A stretch of DNA of 64,000 nt from Phorcus lineatus (GCA_921293015.1 OV121091.1:24164839-24228838); one strand, 5' to 3'; shown: positions 1 to 14,123, counted from the stretch's first letter. Program-made: numbers and translations. The notes: generated by a model from the sequence alone, not told the origin.

Positions 1-3000
1 ACGTGAGTCTAAGGTCCCGTCAACTCTTGAAATATATATTTGTATACAGGAGACATTTCTTCTGGAACAGAAATACTTTTGGAACATACATGTAAGCCAT
101 CAATGAGAATGTTTATGGCATTATCTATTTACTCAAAAAATACCATTGACTTTCAGTATGTCCATATAATTTCTAAACGCAGTTATCCTCACTACAGAAG
201 TCCAAAACACTGATTGGCGATTAGACACGCGTTTAAAGATTCGAAAAACAAATTAGTTTATAAGCTTAGGTGTGAGGATTTCATATTTTAAAAATTCAAG
301 TTATCGGCAGTTAAGTAATCGATGTCAAGAAAGCAGACTTATAATTTCTGATTTGACAAATGAAGCCATCCGTGTTTAAACACAGTGGTATTATCAAATT
401 AATCATACTTCAGTTGACTGATATCCAATATTATCAAATGAAAGTGGTCATATTTGGCGAATTTTAAAAACAAATAGTAATGTGGTTTCAAAATTAATCT
501 TACGTTTATAATATTTTCAGGTCATTATCGTAAATGGAAAAAAATCATTCATCGATTTTATTCGCCAAGTTATAAGTCAATCGAAAACATTTATAGTGCA
601 GAATAGAAAAAAAACTGCATTACCTGACAACTGAAATTAAAAGGTATATCAAAAACACGTAATACAAAGGTCAACCTTACAATTTCAATATAAGATTCAA
701 ATACTGAAAAACAGATAAATAGATAACCGAGAAAGGTTCTTGATAAATGTGGAAACCTGTTTTTGGTGACAACGAGAAAGGCATATAAATTCAAGAGTTG
801 GACTCTTACATAACCAAATTGATAAACATTCAAGTAAGAATGCGAATACGAAATATTTAGGTGGAAGATGTATTAACGTTTAAAGCAATAGCTGAATTCA
901 TTTATTTATATGAGATTGGTTCCACACTATATACCTGTCAATGTCCCTCTGGAAAAGGTCATTGAACTGCAATACACAAGATTGATGGCCCAGTGAATGG
1001 CTATGAAAGGCAATTTGGATCAGGACTTCATTTATCCATAGTGGGGAATGTAGAATGTGTATATTTCATGAAACAACACATCTCATGGCAATGGTTTCAT
1101 TGAGTGTAGTTATTGGAAAATACATTGTCCATCTCGGTGATAAATAAGGCTATTCAATTTAAATTCATCAAAAGCCTACTCATCATCTAACACATTAAAG
1201 AGCCACTCCGTGAGTTGTTGGAGTCATATATGCCAAACTTAATCAATGGTGTCATTTGATTGCGAAGTATCGACTGTTACCAAAAAGACACATTTTAAAG
1301 CTTATTGTTTTTTAACAGTGACAAAATGAAGGTAACCGGATAGTGGCGCACGTCAAATAGTTAAACGTAATTTTGGAGAGTTTATAGCGTTTGTTAGGTT
1401 AAATTACTAGTATCCATGTATATTGGACGTGCTATCTACACCTCTGTGCATTTATAAGGCTGTTTTTAGATTTTCATGGAAAACCAGTATTTGTCATATA
1501 TATGTCTTTTGGACATGAAAATTTAAGATGAGTTAAACCACGCAGATAAGGGTGCATGCAGTAGCTTTTTTTGAGGTTATGAATAATCACATGACAAATA
1601 TGTTGCTGCAGATTAATTGTTTGGGTTGGGTTTGGTACACCGTACGAAAGCGCCATGATGTTATATTATCTCTTTTTTGCACACTTGAACGATGTTCGGT
1701 AACATTGAATGGATTAATGACTATACTCCTGAGTATGAGAATGATATTTTTCATGACACAGATTTGAAAAAAGAAATGTCATTGAAAGTACAGCAAATAA
1801 ATTAATCATTCATAACGGTTTGATTAACAGACATCGATTTATCTGCAGGCGAAGTAATCAACTCCGTGAAACATGCTTTTATATCCTGCTAAAACTATTC
1901 CATAAGAGTATTCAATGTAATTAACCCGAACATATTTATAAGTATATATGTCAACTAACAGGGTATTTTAAAAACCTTTTTCCATAAAACACAATATAGT
2001 GTTTCAACAGATATGATACAGCTTATAAGATCATTTATGTGTAATATTTAATACACATGTATTATTTTTGACTTAGCAATTAGAATTTGATGGTGCGTTG
2101 CTTTGTTAAAACCCCAAGGCTGTCATTCTATTTCTTTCATAATATCGGATTATGCCCTTTATGCCTTATGAAAGATATTGCATCTAGTGTGACAAAAAGC
2201 GTCTGTACCAATGAATAAAATTCGTAAGTTAGATGTAAAAGTATTATTTTTTCCATTAGTAACCATAAACACCTCGCCCAAAAAGTCTCAGCGTCTCCGA
2301 CCAATAATAAATAATACAATGAAATACTATTAAAAATATAGAAGTGATCTTGAAAAGGATGACTTAAAACTTTTGAATTACCAAAACTTTCAACGGACAT
2401 ATTATTCTATACCGTAAATCGATACAATTTTGAGATGATCATTGCAAAACTAATTTAGCGTTGTTGGTAAGTACCCTTAAGAAGATGCTTACGAAACAAT
2501 GAAACAACAAAATTATATTCTGGACATCACACCTGTGGACCTTTTGTACATTCATAAATGGGAACCTTTAGTACACTCATTTTGAGATTGTGAGCGATTA
2601 ATCTGCAGATTTTGTTATTCTTAGATTATATAGAAAATACATACATACCTATGGCCAGAGAGACATTTGATTCTTTAAGACCATGACATGTAAATGGCTG
2701 TTTTTAAAAATGAAACCATCAGGTATCACTGGAAGATGAGCGTGCCTATCACATTGCTCATTTAATCCTTAATGATTAACTTGTTGAATAAAGATCCTCT
2801 CTATATAATTCGATTGTAGATTTTCGGAATGAAAAATTGCTTTTCAAGAGGAACGTACTCTAACCTTTATGTACTTAGTCTTGGATGCTCTAAGAATTCT
2901 GAAGTTTTCGTAGTTATCTCCTATGGTTTCATTTAGTCATGATCTGATTTTATAAATGTAATTTCTTTATCGGTGAATACCCCATTTGTGATTAAATCGC

Positions 3001-6000
3001 AGTTTCACTGACAACTCAGTAAAAACAAGTTTTAAAAACTGTTTTGTGAGGTCTGACTGACATATTAATATGGAGCAAACAAACACTTCAACTGACGCAC
3101 CCACTGGTTTAGTTTCAAAATAAGGGTTTTCCAAATACATTTGTACACAGCTATAGCACAAACTTATTAGTTTTAATTAGTCTTTAAAGAGTAAGAGACA
3201 GATTGACCAAAAAGCCATAAATTTCGAGCTGCAAGTTGATTAAGCGTTGAATTAGTGAATATTGTATGTTTTCTTTAAGTCCTTATTGACGTAAAAATGA
3301 TTTCTAGTTTAGTTAAATAACTCCAAGTGCGAAATCGTGCTTGGCATTATTTATAACGATTTTTGCCCTTAACATTATCAATATATAAGAGAATATAGTT
3401 TCCACGGGTTAGACGGTGATTTTCTTTTCTGTGTTTCAGAGTGACTAAGTAAGCATGTTGTCGAATGGTATGAACGCCATATTACACAAGTAGTTGACAC
3501 TGAAATAGTGTTGCGACTATATATGTTAGTGAATTTTAGTATTGATAAGGTAGTTAATTTATCTACAGCTGAATGCCAAAAGTTTTCTCACATACCTGAA
3601 TATACTAGTGCAAATATCATGTAATTTGAGATGCTGTTTGGTATCGGAGCGTTGCGAAAAAGAAACGTATAATATTGAATTTTCAATACACATATGCACA
3701 TCCATTCTTCTTTAAGGTAAAGGTTTATCGTACCCCACAATTACCCGTAACAGTTTTGGCAGGTAATTGAAGTGACCAGGGGTCAAAATTCCGAAAAACA
3801 TTAATTTTTATTCTTCTCCATAAAATACTTTATACGTTATCAAATTCTTTAAAAATCAGTAATGTTTGTTTCTTAGCACAAAGTTGTAGATTTTTATTCA
3901 TTTTAATAAAAAAATTAAATTAAGATTTTAAAGGCTGTCTACCTTTAAAATGTGAGTAATCCTGAGAAACACAAAACGGCGAAAACAGAATGAGTAAGGC
4001 CTCATAACAGCGATCAAGAAACAGATACCAGAAGAAGTTGAATTGGGAATTCAGCTTCAGATAACTAAGTTTTTCTTTTGAAATTTCTTTATAACTTTTC
4101 ATTATCGCAAGAATGTTTTAGTCATTTTGTCTTAATTGGATAACTTGTACTGAATCACGCATATAATTATTTCGAAAATGTCACCTTAAAATCCTTTTTA
4201 ATCAATGTTTTACAATCAAAATCCAATTTGAAATGCAAAATTAATAGATTAAATGAACTTCCGTTATCATTCAATTCTATTTCCCATTAATGCATTTGTA
4301 TCTTTCATTTTCAAGAAAAATCTGTAAGAATTTCAATACTTGAGATTCCTTTTTAACAAGAAATAAAACATTTTGACAAATGACGTGCTACCAACATGTC
4401 TTCTGATTAATTTCCTTTTTACTTGACAGGTGGATAGCAAATTGTTATCATTTATCAATAAGCCATACTATAAGTAGTGCAACTACGTCATAACAAGTGT
4501 AAAAGCGTGGTTGTTGAAGATCTTAGATATCAAGTTAATGTTTATCAAATGTAAAGAAAGATTCAAATATATATAATCTTCCCTGAAACCCAAAATGGCT
4601 TTTTCATACACAGATATGTATCAATATCCAGATAGTCTGGGCTCTCTATTAAATATGATGATTTGTACACAATTATATTTCCAGTCAGAATGATTTCTTA
4701 GACCAAATTCTATATATTCTATCATTTAAATGTAGTTCTTAAAAATATCTTAATTATACTTTTTTATGTTTGTTTACAACATCAACATGTTATTGCTGCC
4801 AAAAAAGTATAGGTGAACAGTTTATAAATTGAATAGAATATAAAGGTAATATTTTACAAATTTTTTAAACTCATCATTTTTTTCTAGATCATGAGAGTCT
4901 ACGTGTTTAGTCAGTTTTTACGATGTATGTCTGGGGTAGATGAAGCAATGTGTTTTATAGAGAGGTGAAGAAACGCCACATGGATATCTTACACAAATGA
5001 TAAACTAGTTCCTCTGTGTAAATTGGAAAGTCCATTTGGAATTACGTTGAAATGTTTTAAGCAACCGCAAGTTTGGAATTCAATTACATTGCACATAGAC
5101 TAAACAGAAAGCTCAATTCCGGTAACTAGTACTTTATCTATTCCCTGCAATAAGTTCATTAGTACAATGCTTTAATACAATACACAAACCCAATGCAAGT
5201 CACTGCGCCACTGACAACCAGCTATTGATAGCAAGTAAATACATGTGTACATATTTGGGTGTGATGACAATAAGCTGGAATACAGTTAATACTCTAAACA
5301 TTATACTGGGAAAACTAGAATGACTTGTAATTCATTGTCTTTTTAAGATTTGAAAAATAAGCCCAGGAAGTACTAGTATTTGAATCTTAATAATGTCTAC
5401 TATTATCCATTATAAAACAATGAAAATGACGACGTTGCTTTGTAAGAATCTCCTTAAACTTGCAATATTGATTGATAATTAATTCTCAGGGTAGCAATCA
5501 TGCTAGATCATAGAAGTGAATTTAAGAAAATTTGGTTAAATATTTTCTTTTTAATATCGTTAGTGAACACTTTCTAGAAAGTTATTTTTGTTGTCAATAA
5601 TGTGGATTCATAAAACTTCATTTTCATCTACTGATACGGCAACTCTATTAACATTTCACAAAACTTCTTGGTGTATCCGAGACATGGTTGGTGGAGTTTC
5701 GACATTACGATAAACATGTACTGGGCAGATCGAGGAATGGGAGAAAGGGACAGGGATACCAATAACTAACTCATAAAATTTCAAATACTTCCACCAATCA
5801 CAAATTTAGACTTGAATTAGATTACACATGGGCTTAAGATTAGGAATTCAATGAATGCAATTCTTAAAAATGTCTGTGAACGATTTAAATAGTGCAGATT
5901 TGATTATAACAGAAAAAGCGCTCTCACGCAAATTCATTTAGCACGTGATGTGTCTGTAGGTAAAATTGTTCTTCATTCTATATATTTTTTGTTAATCTCA

Positions 6001-6874
6001 TTGGTAAATAACCATTTACGTGTCTTCAAAAAACCTGCAAACATCCAACTACCATGCGTCAAATGTGTTATATTACCATTAGTTACTTAACTTTACATTT
6101 TAACCGTGGTAATGGATATACAGCTGTGAAGTATATTTTAAAAAAGTAAGGTTATGTTTACTCATTGAATTGTCTTTATCATCTCTTCTACGAGAGTGTC
6201 AATCAGAGTAGGTTTCAAATTATTGTAAAGGTTAGGTATATTTTTAAGACAATAAATAGAATTTGTATGATGCAAAGTTGATACGTTAAAATCAGAAAAA
6301 CGACCGTCTACTCTTAAATGTGCTTGCCAAAAGTAATTGTAAATATAATCTTTGTTGTGTAATTTATTGACTTTTCCTAAACATTATCAGTACGCGTGTT
6401 CAATTATTGTGGGATAAATCTGTTAACATTTCTAGTTGCTTAAAACTTTTAAACGAAGAAAACTATTTTTTAAAATCAAGTGTGAAACGAGCCATTGCCA
6501 TACTGAGGCATATCAAATAAACATTAAAAATAGTCCTAAAGCCTATTTGGGTTCATTTGATTTTCATGTCTGCTTGACGTCAATTATGCTTAAACTTGCC
6601 TTTGAAAACAAATTTGATTGATATTTATTATTGTTTTATCAATCAAATAAAAACGATATCGGATTCATAACACATATTCGAAAGGACATTATACACGCTT
6701 ACACAACGTGTAGCGTTCACAGTGTTTATGTAGGATATTTGTCATTTTATAATACGTTGTATAATATCATGTCAGTTTAGTTTCTTAATGTATGTTTCTT
6801 GTAAGTATTCTTGTTCCCAAAGGTAAGACTTTGATATAATATCTGCGTCCAAATTGTAAACTTCTCAATTGGCT
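1..6874. other. AT-rich non-coding stretch, no gene seen
   Basis: No recognisable coding region, RNA gene or repeat family was found here. Open frames are short (60-90 codons), AT-driven and resemble no family I know. One minor structure is an imperfect hairpin near 6,695-6,716, with 9-bp arms and one bulged base. The stretch is best read as intergenic or intronic DNA. Confidence 0.5.
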
Positions 6875-7757
6875 CACTTGCGGTAGAAGTCTTCTGACTG
6901 GCCCCTCGCCCACGCCTCAGTAGCTGTTTTGAGTTCATCATCAATGCCAAATATTGTACAACGCAAGTGGGATTTCAAATTTCGAACAGATAGAAGTCAC
7001 TTGTGGCCAGATCTTGACTGTAGGGGTTTGGTTAAGTTTTTCAAAGCCACATTGTTGAAGTGCAGCCTGTGCAATACGACTCTTTAGCACTTGAGCGTTG
7101 TCATTAAGAGATATAACTCCGCCAGTCAACATGCCGCGCCTCATCTTCTTCTCACCATTGCTTCAACAAGTCAGCATAGTAGGCTCCTGTTATTGTAGTT
7201 GTGGTGGTTTATAGTCGATAAGTATCACGCCTCTTGAATCCCAGAAATCGGTCACCATGCATGATCTTGCCAGCAGGAGGCTAAGTTCTGAACTTCTTGT
7301 GTACAGGCCTAGGGGAGTGCCGATGGCCCATTGCTAGATTCTTGCTTGGTGTCAGGAAGCATGTGATGAATCCACGTTTTATCCCCTGCAACCAGACAGG
7401 CATGATAATTTTCGGGATCTGCATTGTAGGTGTCCAAGAGCTCACAACTGGATTCAACTCTCTGGTGCCACACTCTGAAGATATCTCGTCCACCTTTATT
7501 CTACGATCGGACATGAATAAGCCTTGGACCTGTGCAACCATGTCATCTGTAATGGCTTTAACGGGCCTTCCTGACCGTAAGTCATCGTCCAAGGAGCTTT
7601 AACCCCGCTTAACCTCAGCTTACCATTTTGCAACAGAAGAATATTGAGGGGCTTCTTTCCCATACACATTGGTCATACGTTTATTTATTTCGGTCGCAAT
7701 CATCCCTTCTTTATTGAGAAACTTGATAACAGCACGATGCTCAGTGTTAGAACTTTA
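6875..7757 (-). pseudogene. mariner (Tc1/mariner superfamily) transposase pseudogene
   Basis: Reading leftwards on the minus strand, fragments of a mariner transposase appear in the expected order but in different frames. First comes an N-terminal helix-turn-helix piece (EHRAVIKFLNKEGMIATEIN, then VYGKEAPQYSSVAKW) near 7,757-7,630. Next is the linker and second helix-turn-helix with RSGRPVKAITDDMVAQVQ and MSDRRIKVDEIS near 7,590-7,480. A first catalytic Asp follows in AGDKTWIHHMLPDTKQ (about 7,410-7,350), then TTTITGAYYADLL near 7,200. The second Asp is in LNDNAQ (about 7,100) and the third in SQDLATSDFYLF near 7,010. This is the DD34D layout of the mariner clade. Several stops, at least three frame changes and a deletion of about 30 residues between the HTH region and the first Asp show that it is dead. 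No clear terminal inverted repeats were found. Confidence 0.85.
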
Positions 7758-8192
7758 CATGATTACATGAGGGTACCTGTGTTCAAAAGGGTGTAAATAT
7801 CAAGTAAATGATCGATTGTTTGCGTCTTTAAACCATCGTCAGATGGCCTATCTTAATAATGACATCAACGATGATGTCTTCAGGGGTGTATCAATACTCA
7901 TTTATATGAACTTATTGACTTCCACTCGTAGATCGATTGTTACTTAAATGTACTTGTAACGAACATACATTTCACATAAAAACTTTTTACATTAGAGTTA
8001 ACATTTTTACATAATGCGAATGAATGATTTGAAGATCGATAAACCTAAATAGACTATGTTTAAGTTAAGTTTGTTTACATGACCCAATGACGCATGACGC
8101 AATATTCGAAATGATTTTTTTGCATGTATGCAGTCATGTATATAGTTAGGGTCATTTACGGGGTTTTGGGAAACATAATGAATAGAACATTT
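7758..8192. other. non-coding spacer between mariner relic and fold-back
   Basis: No gene is seen. The right part probably includes the decayed 5' untranslated end of the mariner element, but I could not define its terminal repeat. Confidence 0.4.
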
Positions 8193-8318
8193 GACATTTC
8201 TCGTCGAATACCATGAATATCTCATCTCGTGAAGTAGAAAATCATATATTTACACTCGTGAAAATATAAATTTCTACTTCACTCGATGAGATATCCATGG
8301 TATTCGACGAGAAATGTC
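8193..8318. repeat. 126-bp fold-back (long inverted repeat)
   Basis: Arms of 48 bases at 8,193-8,240 and 8,271-8,318 are reverse complements with 3 mismatches. The 30-base centre is itself largely self-complementary: 10 of 11 bases pair around CAC-TC-GTG. The whole unit can therefore fold into one hairpin with a loop of a few bases. It contains no coding sequence and the flanks show no clear target-site duplication. This is the form expected of a palindromic MITE or fold-back element. A transcribed copy would be a ready source of long double-stranded RNA. Confidence 0.85.
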
Positions 8319-11300
8319 TAAATTCTCTATGTTGCATATTTACTTTAATGTTTGCTATTGGTAGGACAAAGTGTATCACATGAAACAGTAACAGCGCGCG
8401 ATCAGACAGGTGGAGTAGAAAGAGAAGGGTGTTGATTTCACGCTTTTTTGGCTTCATCGCTTATCATGTCCGGAAATTTTAATTCAACTTTGGATGTTAT
8501 TTCAATTCTTCAATGACAGAGTTGCTCATGTTTTTCAAAAAATAACATAGCAGTCTATGTGATTTTGACTAATATGCTAGCCCTACAATTTGAATGGGGA
8601 ACGCAATTTTTCCATAACAAAGATTCAAGATTTAGTACTTTCTCTATCGCCCAATCTATAAAGATTGGTGTAATAATGAATTATCACGATATCTGATAAA
8701 TTCTCTCCTTAATGAAGTTAGCATTTCATTAAAATTTTCCTAATTTAATGAATCTATCGTTTTTTTGCCAAGAGGAATTTACATGATCTCGCAATATACA
8801 CTTAAATTTTGTAACTTTTTTGCACGCATGGCATCATATGAAATACACCAAATTTTTGTTTCATTGCACATTAATTCAATTAATGCAATTTTACTCTGTC
8901 TGCATTTAAAAATCATTGTATATTTTAAACTTCTATTCCTATGCATAATGATTTTGTTGGTTGTCATGACGTTTGAAGGTTTCTGTAATTGCTAGGAAGT
9001 ATTCTATAAGGTACAATAAAAATGTAATGAAATAGATCTTTAAGAAGGGCTTATTATGGTATAACTTTAATATTGTTTTCGTAATAGAAACATTTTGCAT
9101 ATCATTTTATAACAATTGTTATCACTTATTAAACACGAAGAAACATTAATGTAAAGGTCTGTACCTAATCCGTTTTGTCTTTCTATATATTACCTATCAC
9201 AGACTGTATACTTTATTATTTTTTTATATCATTCAACGAGGGCATATCTCCTCGTTTAGGATTAGTTTAACAATGACAAAGATACATTGTATCAATGGGC
9301 CATTGGTTGGATTAAAACAATTGATTGGAATTACAGCTACATGCATGTCTAAGTTCGAAGTCTTTAAGATCTCAAATACAATGATATAAAAAAACAAAGA
9401 GTATCCCCCTTTTTCATCAAATCATTTTTAATAAAGTTTCGAAGAGATTTTTCGTTTAATCATTTAGTCCCGTTTGAGTTTGTGATAATATCACAACAAT
9501 CAATGCTGATCTTATCAAAGTTCACAAGCCTAAATCTAAATTTATGATCTCACTCACACGTAAAAAAAACATGCCAGAAACTATAATACTACTTGGCAAA
9601 TTGTTACAAAATCGGACATTTTCCCTTGTCATTTAATCTGTTATATACTGTCAGTAGACCGATTACACTCCATGACTCTCATCTATCGCTAATAATTGTA
9701 GCAAAATTGGCAAAAAAACCCATCAGTTTACAGTATCATCTCAAAACTGCAACTTTTCTAATGTCTCCCCAACAAATCAGCAATACCAATTCTAATTTTA
9801 CTTTAATTTTGATCACATATACGTGCTTAACAAAGCAAATCTTTAGAGAATGTGTTCATTTAGATGATATTAAAACAAACTCAATAAATACTGAAGACAA
9901 ATTACTGATATACCGAAATTCAATTATTACTACAGCTAAATCTAATGGTCTCTGAAAATAAGTTTAAACTCATGTTCTCTGTAAATTCCGACCATCACAA
10001 CTATAGGTATTTAAGGTATGTTAGGGACGAAAATCTATTTAAATATCTTTAACTTAATTAAACACACATATTCTCTCCTCAATGTAATGTTGATTTTTGC
10101 AAACCAGTAACCAATAACCAGGTTATGTATTTTTAAAGAAGTTTAAGAAATCTTGAATTATGATTGTCAATGACCTCTTCAAGGTTGATCTGTTTCCCCT
10201 GTGTTTTAGCATGACATAGAATGTATGACTCCTCAAATTATTGCCGAATCACCCGCTTTTAATGCAAAAATGAGTAGTTGTCCCGTTGAGACTTTGACGA
10301 AGTAGCGTTTTCTTTAGGGAATTAATGTGATCTAGTAATATCATGATCATCAAACGAATTTTTTTCGCTTGATAAGACATACGATTAGAGTTGTAAATTT
10401 TCATTTGTGTATAGTGAGATTTGAAAGAGAAAGGAACACATTTCTTAAACATATTGATGGCAGCGTATACATATATAATGTTCGCTGCAATACATTTATA
10501 CCAAGATCACTTGGAACCGGAGAAAAAGGTATGTTTAGTCTGATATCGGTATAAAGCAAGATTAAACAAAAGAATAGCAATCACTTAACATTTCTTTTAA
10601 CATAAATGGTCAACCATTAGATATCATTTAAGTAAAGTCCTATCAGTGAAACTATTAGGTCCTTATTATCATACTTTATTTTGTAAATGAAATTTTGTAA
10701 ATGTAATAGTTTGCGAAAACCTCACCTAGATTGAGAGCTTTTGTAGAAAAGGACATGGACAAACTGTCTTCAAAATCAAGAATGAATGTATCAACTCATT
10801 TTTAATCGTGTCGGCGAATAGTAGTATTTGCAATTGATTTTTTTCAAATTTGCATTTCACCTGCATAAATGATCATTGATCTTGTGACGTTTACATCAGA
10901 TCAAGAAATATAACACAAACTTTCACAAAACCATTTGATTTACTTAGGAACGAAGTTTAGGTGCATGTACATTTTGTCCACGCGATATTTGGCCTTTACA
11001 AAACAATATCATTTTGACTATACTGTAGTTCAAATTTGGACAAACAATATACATGTATATGTAACTTGCTTCTTCTTATCTCACTAGAAAACTTGTAATC
11101 GATATTCAACAGTATCATAAATAATGATTTTTAAAAATTATAATCATAGATCTATCAGACTTAGTACCATGTTTCATCTACCATGTTATGTGAATTTCAT
11201 AGTTTTTTGTTAAATATACTTAAAGAAACAAATAAATCCCTCTTAACATTTTTAACATACTAATATAGAGAAACCATACCTCAAGAAGGAAAATAGAACT

Positions 11301-12140
11301 GGTCCATTTTGACGCATTTGCAAATGACTTCACATTATCCTATCCTTATTTTCATCTTATGGTTTATTTGTATTTTATTGGTTGGCCACCTCAGGTTAAT
11401 GTCATAAATGTACAAAGTTTTTATGAGAAAGTAAACTTTTCGTCAGTTGTAGATATTAAATGTACAAAGATGGTTTGAAATTGATATTGGCTTTGGAAGT
11501 GTCTAGGAAATATGAAGGTCATGTGTCTAACTTCAAAAGTTATGAGTTTGTTTGTGTATATCATAATCATAGCTGTCTCTTTAAGTCTCATAAACAAAAT
11601 AATGCATGGATGTGAGTCTGTGAGTATAAAAATGTCAAAACCAAAAGTATCCCTGAGTTGTTTCCTTGTTCGTGGTGTATCCTGAAAGGGAACTCTTAAA
11701 GCACTGACTGTGGAATGATAAACCTACCATGATACTACAAATATTCTTCTACAAAATTAGTGTTTTATAAAAAAAGTAGTGTTTTATAAAAAATTTAAAA
11801 TGAAAACATACATAACCTGAACTCACAACAGTAAAAACGAAATTATTTCACATAAAGCTTAACATTTTCAATTTATATTTTTTCATGCATTTGTTTTCAA
11901 AAAGTCACTTCAAAACAGGACACAAAATAAACCAAACCATACTTCAGATATTCAGAAATATATAAACAGTTAAAGCAAGACAAGTATATTTTTATAAGCT
12001 ACAACCATGACATCTTTGTTTACATTTTATTTCTAAGAGATAGTAACACTGATAACGTTGAATCAAAATTTCAAGTTTGACTAAACTAACTACATAAATG
12101 AATTCTTCGAGTGGATTTCTAGACGTTGAGAGACTCAGGG
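8319..12140. other. AT-rich non-coding stretch, no gene seen
   Basis: Nothing recognisable. The longest open frame (9,593-9,955 +, 120 codons) is rich in Ile, Asn, Thr and Ser, as chance frames in AT-rich DNA are, and shows no family motif. A small direct duplication occurs near 11,758-11,795 (TAGTGTTTTATAAAAAA twice). Confidence 0.45.
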
Positions 12141-12288
12141 AGATAAGGGAATTTTATGGTTGTTAACGTCTTCATTACAATGATAGGGACGTTTTACTAT
12201 AGATTCTTATCATATTATTATATCTTGATTCTTGGAATAATATCCTATACCGAAACATCCCTATCATTGTAATAAAATTACCTTGTCT
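12141..12288. repeat. MITE-like imperfect inverted repeat
   Basis: The left arm begins AGATAAGGGAATTTTAT at 12,141. The right arm ends with ATAAAATTACCTTGTCT at 12,288. These match as an inverted pair at 15 of 17 bases. Further in, TTACAATGATAGGGACGTTT on the left pairs with AAACATCCCTATCATTGTAA on the right, with one mismatch. An 18-base insertion (about 12,158-12,175) interrupts only the left arm. The centre is AT-rich and non-coding, consistent with an old MITE. Confidence 0.7.
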
Positions 12289-13871
12289 ACCTTTATCTAT
12301 TTAAATTTCAAGTATATGAAAGTTAATTGTTACTAATTGAAATATTGAATTCGCCTTGAGATTTTCGATTGATAAGCGCATATTTCTTACATTCCCATTT
12401 ATTAATGTAGCAAATGTCAGTGCAGAACATGGATAGCATGATTTCGGCACGTACAATTGGTTATGGATCAAATCCTGGTGCGTAAAAGATTGCAATGCAT
12501 GAACTTGGATTCATTAATTTTCTAGAGCGTCCTCAGATAAGTCAGATAATTGCATCATTTTAGTAAAAATACATATCAACGGTAAAATGACTACGACTAG
12601 TTTTGTGAAGTCCTTCATGGATTAAGATGGAGAATGCATTAGGAGTCATGGATTCGTTAAAAATGAGTTACACGCCCCTCTCGGGTTTCGTTGATTATTT
12701 TCACGGATCAACACCGCCAAATCGATCTCCATTATAGAAGGCCGTTTTCATTAAAATATAGGATTAAAATGATTTTGTTTCTTTAACCGCTAACAGTTTT
12801 TTTATAAGTAGACGTGCGATATATTCCAGTATGTTACTGAAATTTTGAGTTTATTAGTGGTAAGGGTGCTCTATTTACAAAACGTCAAAAATACGATATT
12901 TGCCAACGTCATCTATATCAATAATGATGACAACGCTAATATTTGTTAGCCGATCCCTAGATGTCCTTCCCTTTATGGGTAGAATATACCGTTAACTTCG
13001 TACTTTGAACTATTTCTAATCAGTTCGTATATTTTAGAAAAAATTTACTTTATTATTACAGATGTGTATTGGATACAACATCACAGCTGAACAATAGATA
13101 CATTAATCTTCTTTTTATATGTTGTTCAAAATCAACGTTTATAATGAGCCTATAAAATAGGTAAATTCTTTCTTGTTTATATTACTTTACTCGTTTTGAA
13201 CTAGTAAAATGTGATCGACGTAAGTTTCAAAGGAATTGGTCGGACTGCGAGTTCAATTCTGTTAATATCTTATATGTGTAATTCAATAGGTTCTGGTTTT
13301 TTCTATAACTTTGATATTGCGTGACCATAAGAAGAATCCAGATTCCAATTGAAACTATATTTATTCCTAACCAAACATAATCCCTCTTAAAAGTCGTTGA
13401 GTTAATGTTTCACGAGAAACGACGCAGTATATTTAGTCTATAGAAAAACTAAGACATTAGATATCGAGGACTGGCGGATAATTTGTGTATTTCAATATGT
13501 TATATCATTGTATATATCAAGACAAAACGTCAGCATTGACGTCAATGATGCTATTGATTAATCATAACGTTGATATAGCTTGGGATTAGATATACATTTA
13601 CAATATCGTTAACGTTATACGAAATGTACTTTGTTTATATAAACTACATGAATGAAGCTTAGAAGGTCATTGGTCCATCTGCAATGAAATAAAGTGAAAT
13701 ATGATATTCGGTCAACAGCTTTGAATTAAGTCTATAATTACATACAGTTAATTAAATATTGAATGTTCTGTCCTGTGGACAATCAAAGACCAGTGGTGTC
13801 AAATTGTAAGTTTACACATTCACAGAGATGACATGAAGCGTCATTCATCTTGCACAAGAGACCTATAGAGA
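12289..13871. other. AT-rich non-coding stretch, no gene seen
   Basis: No coding sequence is recognised. It holds the 14-bp TGACGTCA palindrome listed separately. Confidence 0.4.
13534..13547. promoter_or_regulatory. CRE-type palindrome CATTGACGTCAATG
   Basis: A perfect 14-bp palindrome centred on TGACGTCA, the full cAMP-response element bound by CREB/ATF bZIP dimers. No gene start or other promoter element is visible nearby, so function is only a possibility. One such site could occur by chance in a window this size. Confidence 0.25.
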
Positions 13872-14123
13872 ACTCAATAGCGAGTATGACCTTCAATGTC
13901 AATGATGCAGGCACATCGACGCATTAATTATGTCAGGTGGCAAATGACATGCCCAATCATGCCTGTCACGGTCGAATCTCGCCTGTCGGTTTTGAAAGGT
14001 GAGAAGTATTCCACGATAGGGTCGACGTGCTTGAATGCCATGTTGTCGTAGTCGACGGTACACAGTGTATAAACTGATAGGATGCCCAAACGCCGTAGTA
14101 AACGTTAACGTCGCCATAACCAA
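13872..14123 (-). pseudogene. internally deleted Tc1-like transposase
   Basis: On the minus strand from 14,123 the frame contains GHPISLYTVYRRLRQHGIQA followed by RRPYRGILLTFQNRQARF. This is the second helix-turn-helix and linker of Tc1-like transposases (HTH_Tnp_Tc3_2 type). The catalytic DDE domain should follow. Instead, within about 45 codons and after a frame change, the sequence reads MRRCACIIDIEGHTRY-stop, which matches the usual Tc1 C-terminus (MRRR-ACI-GGHTRY). The whole DDE core therefore appears to be deleted, leaving a short two-ended derivative of the kind that can give rise to a MITE. The terminal inverted repeats were not identified. Confidence 0.7.

Noticed and set aside
7297..7602. 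101-codon plus-strand ORF
   Set aside because: It is the antisense shadow of the mariner pseudogene on the minus strand.
9593..9955. 120-codon ORF
   Set aside because: Amino-acid content (Ile, Asn, Thr, Ser, Leu) follows the AT bias; no motif, and frames of this size are expected by chance here.
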